A stretch of DNA of 64,000 bases from Hirsutella rhossiliensis (lineage: Eukaryota; Ascomycota; Sordariomycetes; Hypocreales; Ophiocordycipitaceae). A program made the position numbers and the translations under genes. Numbering within the stretch: position 1 is the first letter of the stretch; each line of letters opens with the position of its first letter. The notes under the pieces were generated by a model. It was not told where the DNA came from and made no database searches. It saw only the letters and a list, made by a program, of their open reading frames with translations. This document shows positions 35,891 to 48,008 of this stretch, one piece after another. The stretch lies in the NCBI RefSeq assembly GCF_020360975.1, contig NW_025408669.1:6262001-6326000 (forward strand). The letters are read 5' to 3'.

Positions 35891-36049
35891 ATAGTATATA
35901 ACTAAGGATAAATAAAGTAATTAACTATATAATTATCTAATTATTACTCCTATATATAGCTCTAAGAGTCTTAGGTTATTAATATAAGTCTTAGAGATTT
36001 CTTTACTCTATACCTCTTTATCTTTACTAAAGTTAATTAACTAATAGCT

Positions 36050-36240
36050 TTTACTTTAAAAGGGAAAAATTAAAATTAAAATTATTTATAATTAAGGAAG
36101 ATACTTAATTAATTAATTTAGGCCTTTATAAAACTTTTAAGTATACTTAAAGGGAAGTTAGATAAGGAGCGCTAGGGGTCTTATCCCTTTAATAAGCTAA
36201 TATTTATAAGGGTATAATCTTACTTATTAAACTCCTTCTT
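36050..36240. repeat. Dispersed repeat X, copy 2
   Basis: Direct copy of 5867-6060: CTTTAAAAGGGAAAAATTAAAA to GGTATAATCTTACTTATTAAAC. The preceding 35891-36049 is AT-rich and unassigned. Confidence 0.5.
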
Positions 36241-39200
36241 AGCGTCTTTCTAACTTAAGATATTAATAAAAAGGGCGCGATAATAATAAGTAAGGCTCTC
36301 TTTTTATATATATAAGTAAGTAAATAAACTATTAATAGAACTTTTCTCTTTTACTATAATCCCTTCGCTTTATATTATTTATTCCTCCCTTTACTTATAA
36401 GCTACTTATTTAGCTTTTTCTTATCTTTACTTATATATTTCCTTTTCTAAATAATTATTTACTACCCTTTATATATACTCCTAAGTATTCGCGCTTATTA
36501 TTCTTAAGGGCGTTAGGGAAATAAGGTAGTTAGCGTCTTTACTAGTCTATAGCTTTAAGTATAGCTAGATTAAATAAGCTATAAAGTCTTATAGCTTAAT
36601 TATTATTACGTTATTAGTAGTCTTATATAAATATATAGAATTATAGTTATTAATATCTTAGCGGTAGTTTTAATATATTCCTAGGTTTTTAACTTCTTTA
36701 ACTTAAAAGGGTTTAAAGCTTAGTATAAACCTTATAAGGCCTATAGTTAACGAGGCTATTATTATAATTTATTTCTAAGAAGTAATAGGGCGCGCTATAA
36801 GTATTACTAGAGTTTTTAGCCTTAAGGTAATTAACTAAGCGCTTAGTAACTTTAAAGTCTTAAAGCGAGTTAGTAGCCGCGCTATCTACCTTTCTTCCTT
36901 ACTAGCTTCTTATTAAGTTATGAATAGGTATATAGTTATAAGTCTTTTACTTATCTATATATTTAAAGGAGTTATTAGTAGTAAGTAAAAAATAAGCTTA
37001 ATTAGCTATATATTTAAAAGGGAGAATAAAGGTATTATTTCTATATAGATAAAAGGACTAGTAAGGGCACTTAGCTCTCTCTTTTATAGAATTTAAGGTA
37101 GGGATCCTATCTTAAGGTTATTTAAGGAAAGGCTACTTAGTTTAAATAAGGAGCTTAATTTATTTAATACTTAAGGTAATAAAGGTCTAGGCCTATTCTT
37201 AATTCCTATTAGTATAATTAAATATTTAAGGGTCTTTTTAAGGAGGAGTTTTATAAAGAAACTACGTATAGCCTAAGTAATTAAGTTAGGTTACTTTATA
37301 AAGGTAGCTAGTATAGTTAACTCTTTTCTCGCTCTCCTTACTATATAAGCTAGTTCTATATTTCTTTAAAGCGGTAGTTTTTATCCGCTAGGCCTATTTA
37401 AGAGGTTAACTACCTCTAAGACTTCTTAAAGGTCTTATTCTTCTTAATCTCTTAAGATAATATAGTTATATTAGTAAATCTATTTATACCTAGGAATCTT
37501 TATAGGAAAGACTCCGCTAAAAGTTATTAAACCTTAATTAAATAGTATACTTTATAGTTATTTAACCTAACTATTAAACTACTAGGAAACTCTACTACCT
37601 TATAATATTACTTATATATAATTAAGTTTATTTACTATAATACCTTTAATTTTATATATTAGCCTATTAATATAAGCTTCTATACTTATTTTTTTATTTA
37701 GCTTAAAAAAATACTAGTCTTAGTATAAGATTTTATCTATTTATAGGGCTTCTTATATTATCCTATACCTTTACTTTAGAATTACTTTAACCTTTAAGTA
37801 TCGCTACTTAATTATCTAAAGGTATATCTTAAATATACCTTTAACTTAGTATTAAACTATTATTAAAGCTAAGTAGCTATATTCTTACCCTTCTTATTAA
37901 GTAGTATAAGGGACTAGTATATAAGTAAAGTTATAAGGAACTTAAAGGATATAAAGAAACTATTATTATACTTATAGGAATATATAGAGTCTAATATACC
38001 GTCCCTCTTTTTAAGTATGAAAAATAAGTAAGTTTCCTTCCTTATAGTTTTAAAGGAACGCTCCTTAGTAAAGTCCCTTTTTATTTAGTCTTACTAAAAA
38101 GTTAATAACTTTAGTTATATACCTTTATTTATATATAAAGTAACTAAGGTTAAAGGTAAGAGTAGTAAACTTAATTAAATACTCTTTATTATTTAAGTAT
38201 TTATAGTATTTTATATATCTATCTTTTATATCTTTAATAGGTTCCCTTTAATAGTTAATATAAACTAATAGTAAGTAAGGTAAGGGGTATACTATATTCT
38301 TAATACCTTTTATTAAGATCTTAATTATTATATTAAGGCTAAAGCTTATAGCTTATTATTTAATAATAGCTTTATAAAGAAAGTTATATATATCGACGAT
38401 ATACTCTTCTTAGTAAGCTTTATTCTTAGTAAATCTATTTATCTTTTTAACGCCCTTATATATTATTTAAGCGTCTTTAAAGGTAATATCCTACCGTTTA
38501 ATAAGGCTTATTAGTATTAAGTACTAACGATCTCTATAAAAGTACTAAGAAGGTTACTTTTACCTATAAATATCTTATTAGTCTTACTCTATAAACTTTT
38601 CCTTATCTTTAACGTAAAAGCGCCCTTTACTACCTTTTACTTTAACTTTATTATAGTAAGTAAAATAAAGCTCTTACTCTTAAATAGTAGTATACTAAAG
38701 AAAATAGTAGTATTCTTAGGGAGGTCTATAGCTAGGCCTAAGATACTATTTAGGTTCGCCGCTATATCTTAAGAAAGGGTAAAGTAAGTAAAAGAAAGAA
38801 AGAAGTTAAGATTAAATAGTTAAGGTAAATAGTTTTAAGTTATAACGCTAAGAGGCTAAGAGGGTTATATATATATATATAAGATTTTTATTAATAAAGG
38901 GGATTATTATAAGTAGGGAAGTATATAAAGTATATATATATAAAAGAAAGAAAAAAAAGGAAAGAAAGAGGGTATAGTAAGAGGAATAAATAGTTATTAA
39001 AGCGTATAGTTATTAGTTACTTTAGCTAGCCTTTATAATAGTAAGGTCTTAGGCGTATTTAAGGGTTATACTTAAATAGCTTCTTTTACTAGTTATTAAT
39101 TAAGGAACTATTTAATCTTTACCCTTCTCTTTCCTTTTTTACTCTTTTTATTCTTTTTCTTCCTCTTTTCTTCTTTATCTCCTTTATTTTTCTAGACCGC

Positions 39201-41133
39201 TACCTCTTATCTTCTCTTTTTATAACTACCTCTTCTTCCTTATTATATCTTATAAGACTACTAAACTTAAAACTAAAGAGCTACTAAATATTATTAACTT
39301 CTTTTTAACTACTCTTTTATAACCTTCCTTTATTACTACTACTCTTCTTACTTAGAATTATTATACTAGGGTCTTTCTTTTTTATATAAAGTACTTTTAA
39401 GTAATAACTATTTAACTTATTTAATCTCGCTTAGCTTATCTTAACTATCTTTTTTTATAGATCTATAGTTACTTTAAGACTTAGGTCTATAATAGAAATA
39501 ATATTAGTTACTAAGGGTTTTTAATTTATATAGATTGCCTTTTAGTTATAGGTTTTATTAAAAGCTCTTAATATTATTAGGATTAAAGTATACGGTCGCT
39601 CTCCTCTTTATTACTTTCTTAAAAGTATACTAAGTTAGTATAATTAAATCGTCTTTTATACCCTTTATTATAAACGTTAGCTAGTAACTTATATCCTTAT
39701 AAAAATTACTTATCTATATAAATACTTCTTTTCTTAGCTTAGATTAAGGTAGTAAGAATACTTTTAAGTAGTCTTAACTACTTTATATAGAACTTATAAC
39801 CCTTACCTTTATTAAAGGTATATTTAAACTTATTAAATAACTATAACTTCCGCTTATAAGTATATTATATTTCCTTTTTATAGGTATATTTCTCTTTTAA
39901 GTACTACTAGCGGCTTTTATATTAACTATATTTAGGATTTAACTAAGGCGCTTATTTATAAATAATAGTACTTCCTTAAATACTATAAAGCTATTTACGA
40001 TCTTAATAAATTTACTAACTATATATATAGTTATAATTTCTATACTAACCTTAAGACTAATAAATTTTATAATAAGTATATTAATAATAAAACCGCCTCT
40101 TATCTTTTTTATACTATCCTAAATCCCTTTAGTCTTACTAAGGATTTAAAGGAAGGGAAGGAAATTAACCTTATACTTATATTTCTTAAAAAGAGATTAT
40201 ATAGGTTTAACGAGCTCTCTTTTAAGTAATAATTAAATAGTCTTTAAGTTCGCTTTATAGTAGTCTATAATAGGTTTACTAAGAGTAAGTAGCTTTATTT
40301 AGTTATTATCTTTAGTAGTAAAAGTTTCTCTCTTAAGGTTATATATATTTAATTTAGTAAGTTAAAAATATATTTAAGTTTACTTTATAAGCGCGTTTAT
40401 TTTCGCTATAGTAGGTATCCCTTTTTATAATAAAAAATAAACGTCCTTATTTATAAAGTAAAAAGTCTTATTTTTAAAGGAGGTAAGTAGTAAGAATATT
40501 TATTTTCTTACTTTATTATTTAATTATATCTCTATTTATCTTCTTTAAGGTAGTAAAAGGTAAGTTATTATTAAAGAAGGGTAGGAAATATTATTTTTAT
40601 TTACTTAAGGAGCTTTAAGTAGAAAGTTTAAAAAGATAAGGTAGTAAGTAAAGCGCTTATAAATATCTTAGCTACTATAGTTATCCTTTAATTAAATAGT
40701 TAGACGGTGCCTTAGTTATTAGTTAGGTTTTAGTATACTTTTTATAATAATTATAGATTTTTATCTTTACTACCTTTTCCTTCTTAGCTTCTTTTTACCT
40801 CCTTAGCTTCTTTTTACCTCCTTCTTTTCTTATTAAATTAGTATTTTTAGGGCTCTTATATAAAGATCCTTTTTAACCTTACTAAGTTATAGTAGCTAAA
40901 CCTTAATTATATACCTTAGGCCTTTTTTAAGTATTTATAGTCGCTTTTCTTTCTCTTTTTAGCTTTAATCTTTTTAAGGTTTATTAAAGAGTTATTATAA
41001 CTATAGTACTATTTAATCTAAGGCTTCTCTACTTAATAGGAGTAGTAAATTATCTACTTTATTTATTATTTCTTTCTTCTTTCTCTTATTAAGAATAATC
41101 TTATCTTAAAGTAACTAGTTATCCTTAATAAAG
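36241..41133. other. 4.9 kb of RIP-mutated DNA of unknown family
   Basis: Very AT-rich and CA/TG-free. No LTR pair or known transposase was recognised. On + a Y-I-D-D-I-L block occurs at about 38389-38406, with a readable hydrophobic stretch down to 38800, and Lys/Tyr/Asn-rich readable stretches lie around 36500-36800 and 39950-40200. On the minus strand the segment next to 41133 can be read as a possible continuation of the Gypsy I pol tail (an S-R-E-A-L-D-Q-like stretch near 41000), as expected if Gypsy II inserted into Gypsy I. A purine-rich A/G stretch lies at 38940-38975. Could be one or several old elements. Confidence 0.4.
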
Positions 41134-41332
41134 TATAAGGGTATTTACCCTTATTATAGGTCTAGGTATTAGCCTAGACCTTAGCTAATAAGCGTTATAG
41201 GGTAGGGTAGGCCGTATATATAAACGTATATTTAGTAGTAGTAAGCGCGGCGTATAGTTAGATCCTATATAGCTTATTATTATAATATAATAGAAGGCAC
41301 CTATAGTATAACCCTTTGCCTACCTTATAATA
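41134..41332 (+). repeat. 5' LTR of Gypsy II
   Basis: 199 bp with the landmark block GAAGGCACCTATAGTATAACCC and a short AAGGGTATTTACCCTT palindrome at the start. A direct copy lies at 47810-48008. Confidence 0.85.
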
Positions 41333-41639
41333 GTATAAGCTATTATTATATTAGATCTAATATTAGAACCTTAGTAGTACTAGCTAAGGTAGTAGTAGTA
41401 GTAGTAGCTACTATAGGAAGAAGCTTAGTACTAATAGCTATAGTAATAGGCGGAAGAGCTATACTAGTAATACCTATAGGAAGAGGCCTAGTAGTAATAG
41501 GATAAATAAGCCCGGTTTATAAAGCTATTTTACTAGATATTATAAGACCTAGACTAATAAGTAACCCTATACTAGATCCTTAATACCCTCTTAACGCTAG
41601 CTTTAATAAATACGCCCTCCGCTACTAAGAGGTCGGAGC

Positions 41640-42500
41640 GTAGAGCGGCCCTTAGTAAACGGAAGCTACTACCTTAGCCTACCTAGGATAGTAAGCTAGA
41701 GACCTTTTACTTCTTCCTTAACCGCCTAATAGCGAAATACTATATTAATAAGAAATAGGGCCTTAATAGCTATAAGGAGATAGCTTAGTTCTCGCTCCTC
41801 TATACGCTACTAGAGCCCTAGATACGGCGAGTAGCGGGCTTCTAAGAGCGGGGTAGTCCTAAGGGGATAAAAGACCCCTAAGTATTCTTTAACTACCTAG
41901 TCTACGCCTTCGGCAACGTATAGGAATAGGAGAAGGCGTAGGATAGGCTATAGACCCTTACTTAGTAAGAGGGGTAGTCCTTTAAAGAGTTCTTACCGGA
42001 ATTTAAAGAGACCCTAACCTAGGCGGCGGGTAACACCGCCTAGGATAACGGCGCTAAGCTTACCTAGCTATAGAACTCGATCTCCCCGGCGCTCTAAGAG
42101 TTACTTATCCCTATTATAATACCCTCTACCTATAAGGGCTACGTAGGCCGCCTTACGAAGGTAGCCTAGGGATATAAGTAGACGCCGCGCTTTTAGAAGC
42201 TATATAAGCGCTTAGCCTTAAGCGGGACTAATAGGCCGGATAGCTCCTCCTTACTTAACCCGTCTACGCCCGGGCCCGCTCTTAAGTCGGCGGTCGATAT
42301 AGATAGCGACGTCCGGATAGCGGCTATACGCCTTAAGGGGCGCGGTAATAGTAAGACCCTAGCCGCTCCGCTAGCGGCGTAGTCCGGTAAGACGGCTAAG
42401 TAAGTGCCCTACGAGGAAATTAGTAAACGACGTAAAGAGGGCCGCTATATACGTTATAGCGTAAGTATATATATAGTTAAGTCTTGCCCCTACCTCTTAG
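41640..42500 (+). pseudogene. Gypsy II gag with mutated zinc knuckle
   Basis: A gag-like frame is readable through RIP stops: FYFFLNRLIAKYYINK, then QEG[Q]SFKEFLPEFKETL, the retrotransposon gag signature. At 42446-42487 the frame gives Y-x2-Y-x4-Y-x4-C, a CCHC zinc knuckle (C-x2-C-x4-H-x4-C) in which two Cys and the His have become Tyr and only the last Cys (TGC) survives. RNA binding would be lost. Confidence 0.75.
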
Positions 42501-42639
42501 TAAGGAGGCCGGTAGAGATATAGGTTACCCGCGCCTTACTAGAATCCGATAATAAGGGAGATAGGGGAACCTCCGCTATATATAAAGCGGAGGGAAAAGC
42601 TTAGCTCCGGTATAAAGGCGGGCCCCGGAGCCTAGTAAG

Positions 42640-45600
42640 CTAATACTAGCTAAGGAGGACTTAGTAAGGCGTATTAAAGAAGAACCTACTTTAATATTAG
42701 TTATTATTAACTAAACTTACCTCCTCTCCGCCCTTATAGACGAGGGTTATTAGTATTACGCCGTAATTAACGAAGCGAAAGCCCTTAAGCTACGCTTACT
42801 AGTAAAGAAGATTCGCCTTAGGCGTATAAGGGGCGCCTCGGCCGCGATAGAGGGCGCGGTTATTAAAGGCGTCGCCTAGGTAGCTACGGAGGTTAACGGC
42901 CTCTCGCGGCTACTAGTAGTATATATAGTCCCCTAGCTTAAGTTTCCCTTAATTCTTAGGAAGCTATAGTTAACGTATATAAAGTTATATTTAATACTAT
43001 ATAAGGGGAGGCTATAGTTTAGCCTTATATAGTCCTAGGTCCGGTATAGTAGTAAGGAGGGAGCGCCGGACGCTCTACCTAACTTATAAAACGCCTAGGA
43101 AGTCTTAGCCTTAGTATTTATAGGTATAATACGGTAAATCTATAAGCGGAAGGGGCCGGCCGTAGCTATAGCGTCGATATATATAGTTAGCCTAGCGGAT
43201 ATTAAGAAAGCGCTATAACTAAAGCGCCCTTTATTAGAAGAGGAGCTATAATAGGCTATCCCGCCGCGGTTCTACGACCTACTACCGCTCTTCTAAAAGA
43301 GCGAGGCTAATAAGTTAAACCCTTATAAGCCGGGCATAGACTACTTAATACTACTCTATATAAGGGATAACGGTAAGGAGCTTCCCCCGCTATTTAGGCC
43401 GCTATATAGTATATTATAAGAGGAACTACTAGTATTAAAGAAGACCCTTATAGACCTCCTTAATAAGGGATTTATTAGGGCTAGCTCCTTTAAGGCGGCG
43501 GCTCCGGTCCTATTTATATAAAAGCTAAGGGGGGGACTTTGCTTCTACGTAGACTACTAAGCGTTAAACGTAATTATACGCCTAGACCGGTACCCCCTTC
43601 CGCTTATAAGAGAGACCCTCTATAACCTAGTAAAGGTAAAGTAGTTTACGAAGCTCGACGTTATCTAAGCGTTCTATAAGGTACGAATAGCGTATAGGGA
43701 GGAGTAGAAGATAGCGTTCTATATAAGATATAGCTTATTTAAGTAGATAGTTACCCCCTTTAGCCTAGTAGGTGCCCTAGCTACGTTCTAACGTTATATT
43801 AACCGGGTGCTTAAGGGTTTCCTTAATAAGTTCGCGTTTATATATATAGATAATATTCTTATCTATTTAAGCGGGAGCTATAGAGACTATATATAGAAGG
43901 TATAGAAGGTACTAAACCGCCTAGTAAAGCACGGCTTATACCTAGACCTAGATAAATATAAATTTAGCGTTAAGCGCGTTAAATACCTTAGCTTTATTAT
44001 TATCGCGGGCGTAGGCGTATAAGTAGACCTAGCTAAGATTTAAGCTATTTACGACTAGGCGACCCTAATATTATAACGAGGCGTACGGAGCTTCCTAGGC
44101 TTCGCTAACTACTACTAGGTCTTTATTAAGGAGTTCTCGCGGATCGTACTACTACTTAACGAGCTAACGGGGGATAGGGCCCCCTTCTTATAGGGACCTA
44201 TATAAGTAGAGGCGTTCTAAACCCTTAAGGACTTATTTTTATAGGCCTTAGTACTACTATAGTAGGACTTTTATAATCCCTTAACTATAGAAGTAGACTA
44301 TAGCGGCTATATACTTAAGGGAACCCTATCTTAAGAAGTAAAAGGGTAGAGGAGGCTAGTAGCGTTCTACTCGCGTAAGCTTACTATAGTAGAGAGGAAC
44401 TACTTAATCTATAATAAGGAGATATTAGCGATTATTAGTTACCTTAAGTAATAGTAAGCGGAGCTCTATAACTATAAGAGCTTTAAGATCCTTATAGACT
44501 ATAGGAACCTTAAATACTTTATAACCTAATAGTATCTCTTAGAGCGGTAAGCGCGCTAAGCGGAGTATCTCTTACGCTTTTAGTTCTATATTAAGTATAA
44601 ACTAAGTAAGGAGGCTATAGTCCTAAACGCCCTCTTATAAAGAGAGTAAGACCGGCCTACCTTTATAGACCTTAATACGTAAGATATATAAATAATCCTA
44701 GATAAGGCGCTCTAGACTTACCTTAGCGCTACTTTATTAAGGGTAGAGGGTAACCCCCTAGGAGCGGCTAGGGTCCCGGCCCCCCCTAAGGGTGCGCCCG
44801 ACGTCCCTCGGCGTATCTTCTAAGACGAGGAGCTCTAACGCCTATAGGACTAGCTAGCGGCATAAGATAGTATGTATATAAGCGTACGCCGCGCTATAGA
44901 GGCGGGGGCGCGCTTACTTAACCGCGGCCTTAGTTTAAAAGTCTAAGTAAGCGACTACTATATCGACCCCCGCGGCTACCTTCGCTATAAGGGCAGGCTA
45001 TAGGTCCTAAGCGCGCCGGCGATAATAAAGGCCGTAGCTAGGGCGGCCCCCCTAGAAGTCGAAGAGCGGGATAGGTTAAAAGGGTAGATCGTATAAATAA
45101 TCTATAACTTAAGCGTAATCGGCTATCCCGGCCGCGAGGGCACGCTAGCAGCGATTAGCTAGGACTTTTACTAGCCGCTTATAGTACTATACGTCCGCCG
45201 TTTCCTCTATAACTATAATATCTATAGCCGCTTAAAGATCTAGTAAGCGCTTAAGAGGGGGCTATTAAAGTTACTACTAGTCCCCGACTAGTTCTATACG
45301 TATATATAGATAGACTTTATTATAAACCTCCCCCTTATAGCGGGCGGTAACCGTAATCTCTAGGTAATTAAGGACCGTCTAAGTAAGGAAGTAGTACTAA
45401 AGCCGATACCGTCTATAAAAGTAAAGGCCTACGCTAAGCGCTTCCTTTAATACTACGCCCGCTTTTACTAATAGCTAGCCTTAATTACTAGTAATAAGGG
45501 CACTAATTAGACTAGCTACTTTTAATAGTACCTTTATAAGCTACTCTAAGTTACTTAGTTACTAAGTACGGCCTATTACTTATAGACTAATAAGGGGCCT

Positions 45601-46560
45601 AAACGCCTTAACTAAGAAGTCTAAGCTTACCTTTAAAGGGTAATAGCCTATAACTAAGTAAACTAAGATAAGTAGCTTCCTATAGCCTAGATAGCGCTTA
45701 ATAGTAGGTCGAACGTATCTATTAATATATCCCCCTTCCTTATACTATATAGGTTTAAACCGCCGTTAGCGTAGCTTATTACTATAGATATAGGCGCGGA
45801 GCGCTACCTAGCTAGCTCCTTAAAGGGTAGGGCGTCCGCCTTTATATAGAAGCTATAATAAGTTTCGGAGTTCTATTAATCCTCGATAGCGTCTACCGCC
45901 TAGGACTAAGAGCGGTAGGCTAATAAGTCGCGGGATCCTATAAATAGGTTCGCGGTAGGGGATAAGGTCTAGCTAGACCTCCGTAATTATAGGTCGATAA
46001 AGCTAAAAAAGAAGCTCGACTAGCTATACGCTAAGTATATAGTAAAGAGGGTACTAAGTCTATAAACTATAAAGCTAGAGGGGCTGCCCTTTAGTATCTA
46101 TAGCACGATTAACGTTAACCTCCTTTATCGCGCTACTATAGACCCTTTACTAGGCTAAGAGATAGCGGATCCCTAACTAGCCGCTATCCTCGTTAAGAGG
46201 GAGGAGGAGTTCTTAGTAAAGGAGTTATAAGCAGCCTATTAAAAGAATATAGGCTATAGTAGGAAGCGTAAAGTCCTCGTTAAGTAGCGCGGCTACTAAG
46301 ACCTAATATAAGAGCTAGCTTTTAAGTTTAAGGGCGCGGTAGCCTTAAATAAGTTTAAGGCCCTTTATAGGCTAGTAGAGGAAAATAATAGCCTAGTAAG
46401 AGAAGCTACCCCCTTAGCGGTAAAGTAGCTAGTACCTTAAAACGCGGAGGAGACTACGCCCCGCCCTTAAGGAAGCGGCGGGGCACTAGGCCTACGGCGG
46501 TCGCTACGCTAGCGTAAGCTATAGGCGTATATTACGGATACCGCGACTATAGATAATAGG
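42640..46560 (+). pseudogene. Gypsy II pol: protease, RT, RNase H, integrase, chromodomain-like tail
   Basis: Retropepsin-like A-L-I-D-E-G at 42730-42747. RT about 43440-43990 (AAPVLFI[Q]K, LDRYPLPLI, TKLDVI) with YxDD turned into Y-I-D-N at 43843-43854. RNase H about 44240-44620 (DYSGYILKGTLS, FYSRKLT, VERNYLIYNKE). Integrase about 45060-45720, with HPGRE in the zinc region and I-D-F-I-I-N-L-P at the first catalytic Asp; the second reads T-S-N-K-G, a D-to-N change. A chromodomain-like segment lies at about 46200-46330. Dozens of Gln/Trp stops. Confidence 0.85.
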
Positions 46561-46640
46561 CAAGGCGTACTTAGGTCGGCGGTAGTATAAATAAATCGTA
46601 TTAGCCCTTACGGGCGCGCTTAAGGGCGTATAGACTAGGC

Positions 46641-47564
46641 CTAGCGGGCCTTCTTCTTTAGCGGGGTCTCGACTACTAAACGGTTATCCTTATCCTCCTC
46701 CTCGTCCTCCTCCTCGTCCTCCTCCTTAGTATAAGGCGCGGCCCCGGCCTTAAGGGCGCGGATCTAGCCCTCTAGGCTACCTAGCTAAGCGGCGACGGCG
46801 GCGGCGTTAAGGACAGCGGCGGCGGCGGCGGCGGTGCTAGTAGTAGTAAAGGCGGCGGCGGCAGAGGTAGCGGGGGCGGCTAGGGCGGCGGCGACGGTGC
46901 CCCTAAGAGAGAGAGAGTTAGCGCTATAGAGAGTACGGGAAAGGGAGCTTACGTACTTAGGTACGAGGGCGGCGCGCTTAAGGAACCATAAGTTATAGTA
47001 GGCGGCGGCGGCGGCGGTTAAGGCGCGCTTAGCCTTATTCTAGTCCTTACCTAGCTCCGCGGCGCTCTAAGCTACGGTAGTACGGGCAAGGACGGGCGGC
47101 GTAACCTTATATACGCGGCTAGCCCGGGCGTATAAGAAGCAGCTGCCCTAAGGGCGGCCGGCCTAGTCGGCGTAGGGGAGGGACTACGAGGCATACTATA
47201 TATAGGGGGAATCGCGGGTAGCGCCCTAGGCTATAGCGCGCTTATACTAGTACGGGGAGTTAGTAATACTTACGAGAATAAGGGCGGAGGGGCTTATAGA
47301 GGAGGGTAGCGAGAACCCGCGCTTATTATTATTATTATTATCGTCGGCGTTACCGCGGCGGCCGATAGCGGAGAGCATAGCGGGGGCGGCGGCGGCGTAG
47401 GTAGTAAAGTTAACGGCCGAGAAGCCGGGTAGCGGGTAGTATAGAGCGGCGGTAGGCGCGACTAGGGCGGCGGGGGCAGTAGGCGGGGTAGTAGGCGAGG
47501 CGAGGGCGCGATCGACGAAGTTATCGATCTTAGCGGAGAAGTAGGACGAGGCGGGGGAGGATAT
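46641..47564 (-). pseudogene. Antisense accessory gene of Gypsy II (copy 2), about 307 codons
   Basis: It lies between pol and the 3' LTR and reads opposite to the element. From an ATA at 47564 (ancestral ATG) the same frame continues to a TAG at 46641-46643 with only Gln-type stops inside. Features in order: SPASS...NFVDRALASP start; Ala/Pro-rich region; an Asn repeat from an ATT microsatellite (47325-47341); YI[Q]YAS and LPYAD; YARASRVYKV; PPVL; KAKRALTAAAAAA; LVPK; long poly-Ala (GGC repeats 46796-46870); an LEG[Q]IRALK helix; acidic (EED)n tail from CTC/GTC repeats (46690-46725); basic end LKKKAR resembling a nuclear signal. Conserved with 4973-5866. Function unknown. Confidence 0.68.
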
Positions 47565-47809
47565 ATTAAATTATTTAAATAACTAGCGGAGGTATAGGTT
47601 AGCTTATATATAGGGGCAGCGTATAGCTAGGCGCTAGGAGACTTATAGTTATAGTTACGGCTATTACTATTAATAATAATAATAATAGTATAGTTAAGAG
47701 GAAAGAGCGATAGGAGCACGCTAGTAGGTTATTTACCTCCTAGCTATATACTAAGGTATAGGATTAATATTATAAGGGACCGCCTATAGAGAGAGGGGCA
47801 GGGACCTTA

Positions 47810-48008
47810 TATAAGGGTATTTACCCTTAGTATAGGTCTAGGTATTAGCTTAGACCTTAGCTAATAAGCGTTATAGGGTAAGGTAGGCTATATATATAAA
47901 CGCGTATTTAGTAGTAGTAAGTATAGCGTATAGTTAGATCCTATATAGCTTATTATTATAATATAACGGAAGGCACCTATAGTATAACCCTTTGCCTACC
48001 TTATAATA
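47810..48008 (+). repeat. 3' LTR of Gypsy II
   Basis: 199 bp, same length and ends as 41134-41332. Differences are almost all transitions. Confidence 0.85.

Larger units (their letters stand above)
41134..48008 (+). mobile_element. Complete Ty3/Gypsy family II element, RIP-inactivated
   Basis: A 6875-bp element with 199-bp LTRs at 41134-41332 and 47810-48008 (boundaries within 3 bp), starting TATAAGGG and ending CCTTATAATA. A polypurine tract (AGAGAGAGGGGCAGGGA, 47788-47804) precedes the 3' LTR. The flanks TAAAG/TAGAG may be a 5-bp target duplication with one change. It carries gag, pol with a chromodomain-like tail, and an extra antisense gene. GC-rich because CpG survives, although CA/TG are gone. 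It is inserted into an antisense Gypsy I copy. Confidence 0.88.

Noticed and set aside
47325..47341. CRISPR-like or satellite array from ATT/GGC/GATAAG repeats
   Set aside because: These are simple-sequence tracts encoding Asn, Ala and Asp/Lys runs of the accessory gene; no spacers, and the genome is eukaryotic.
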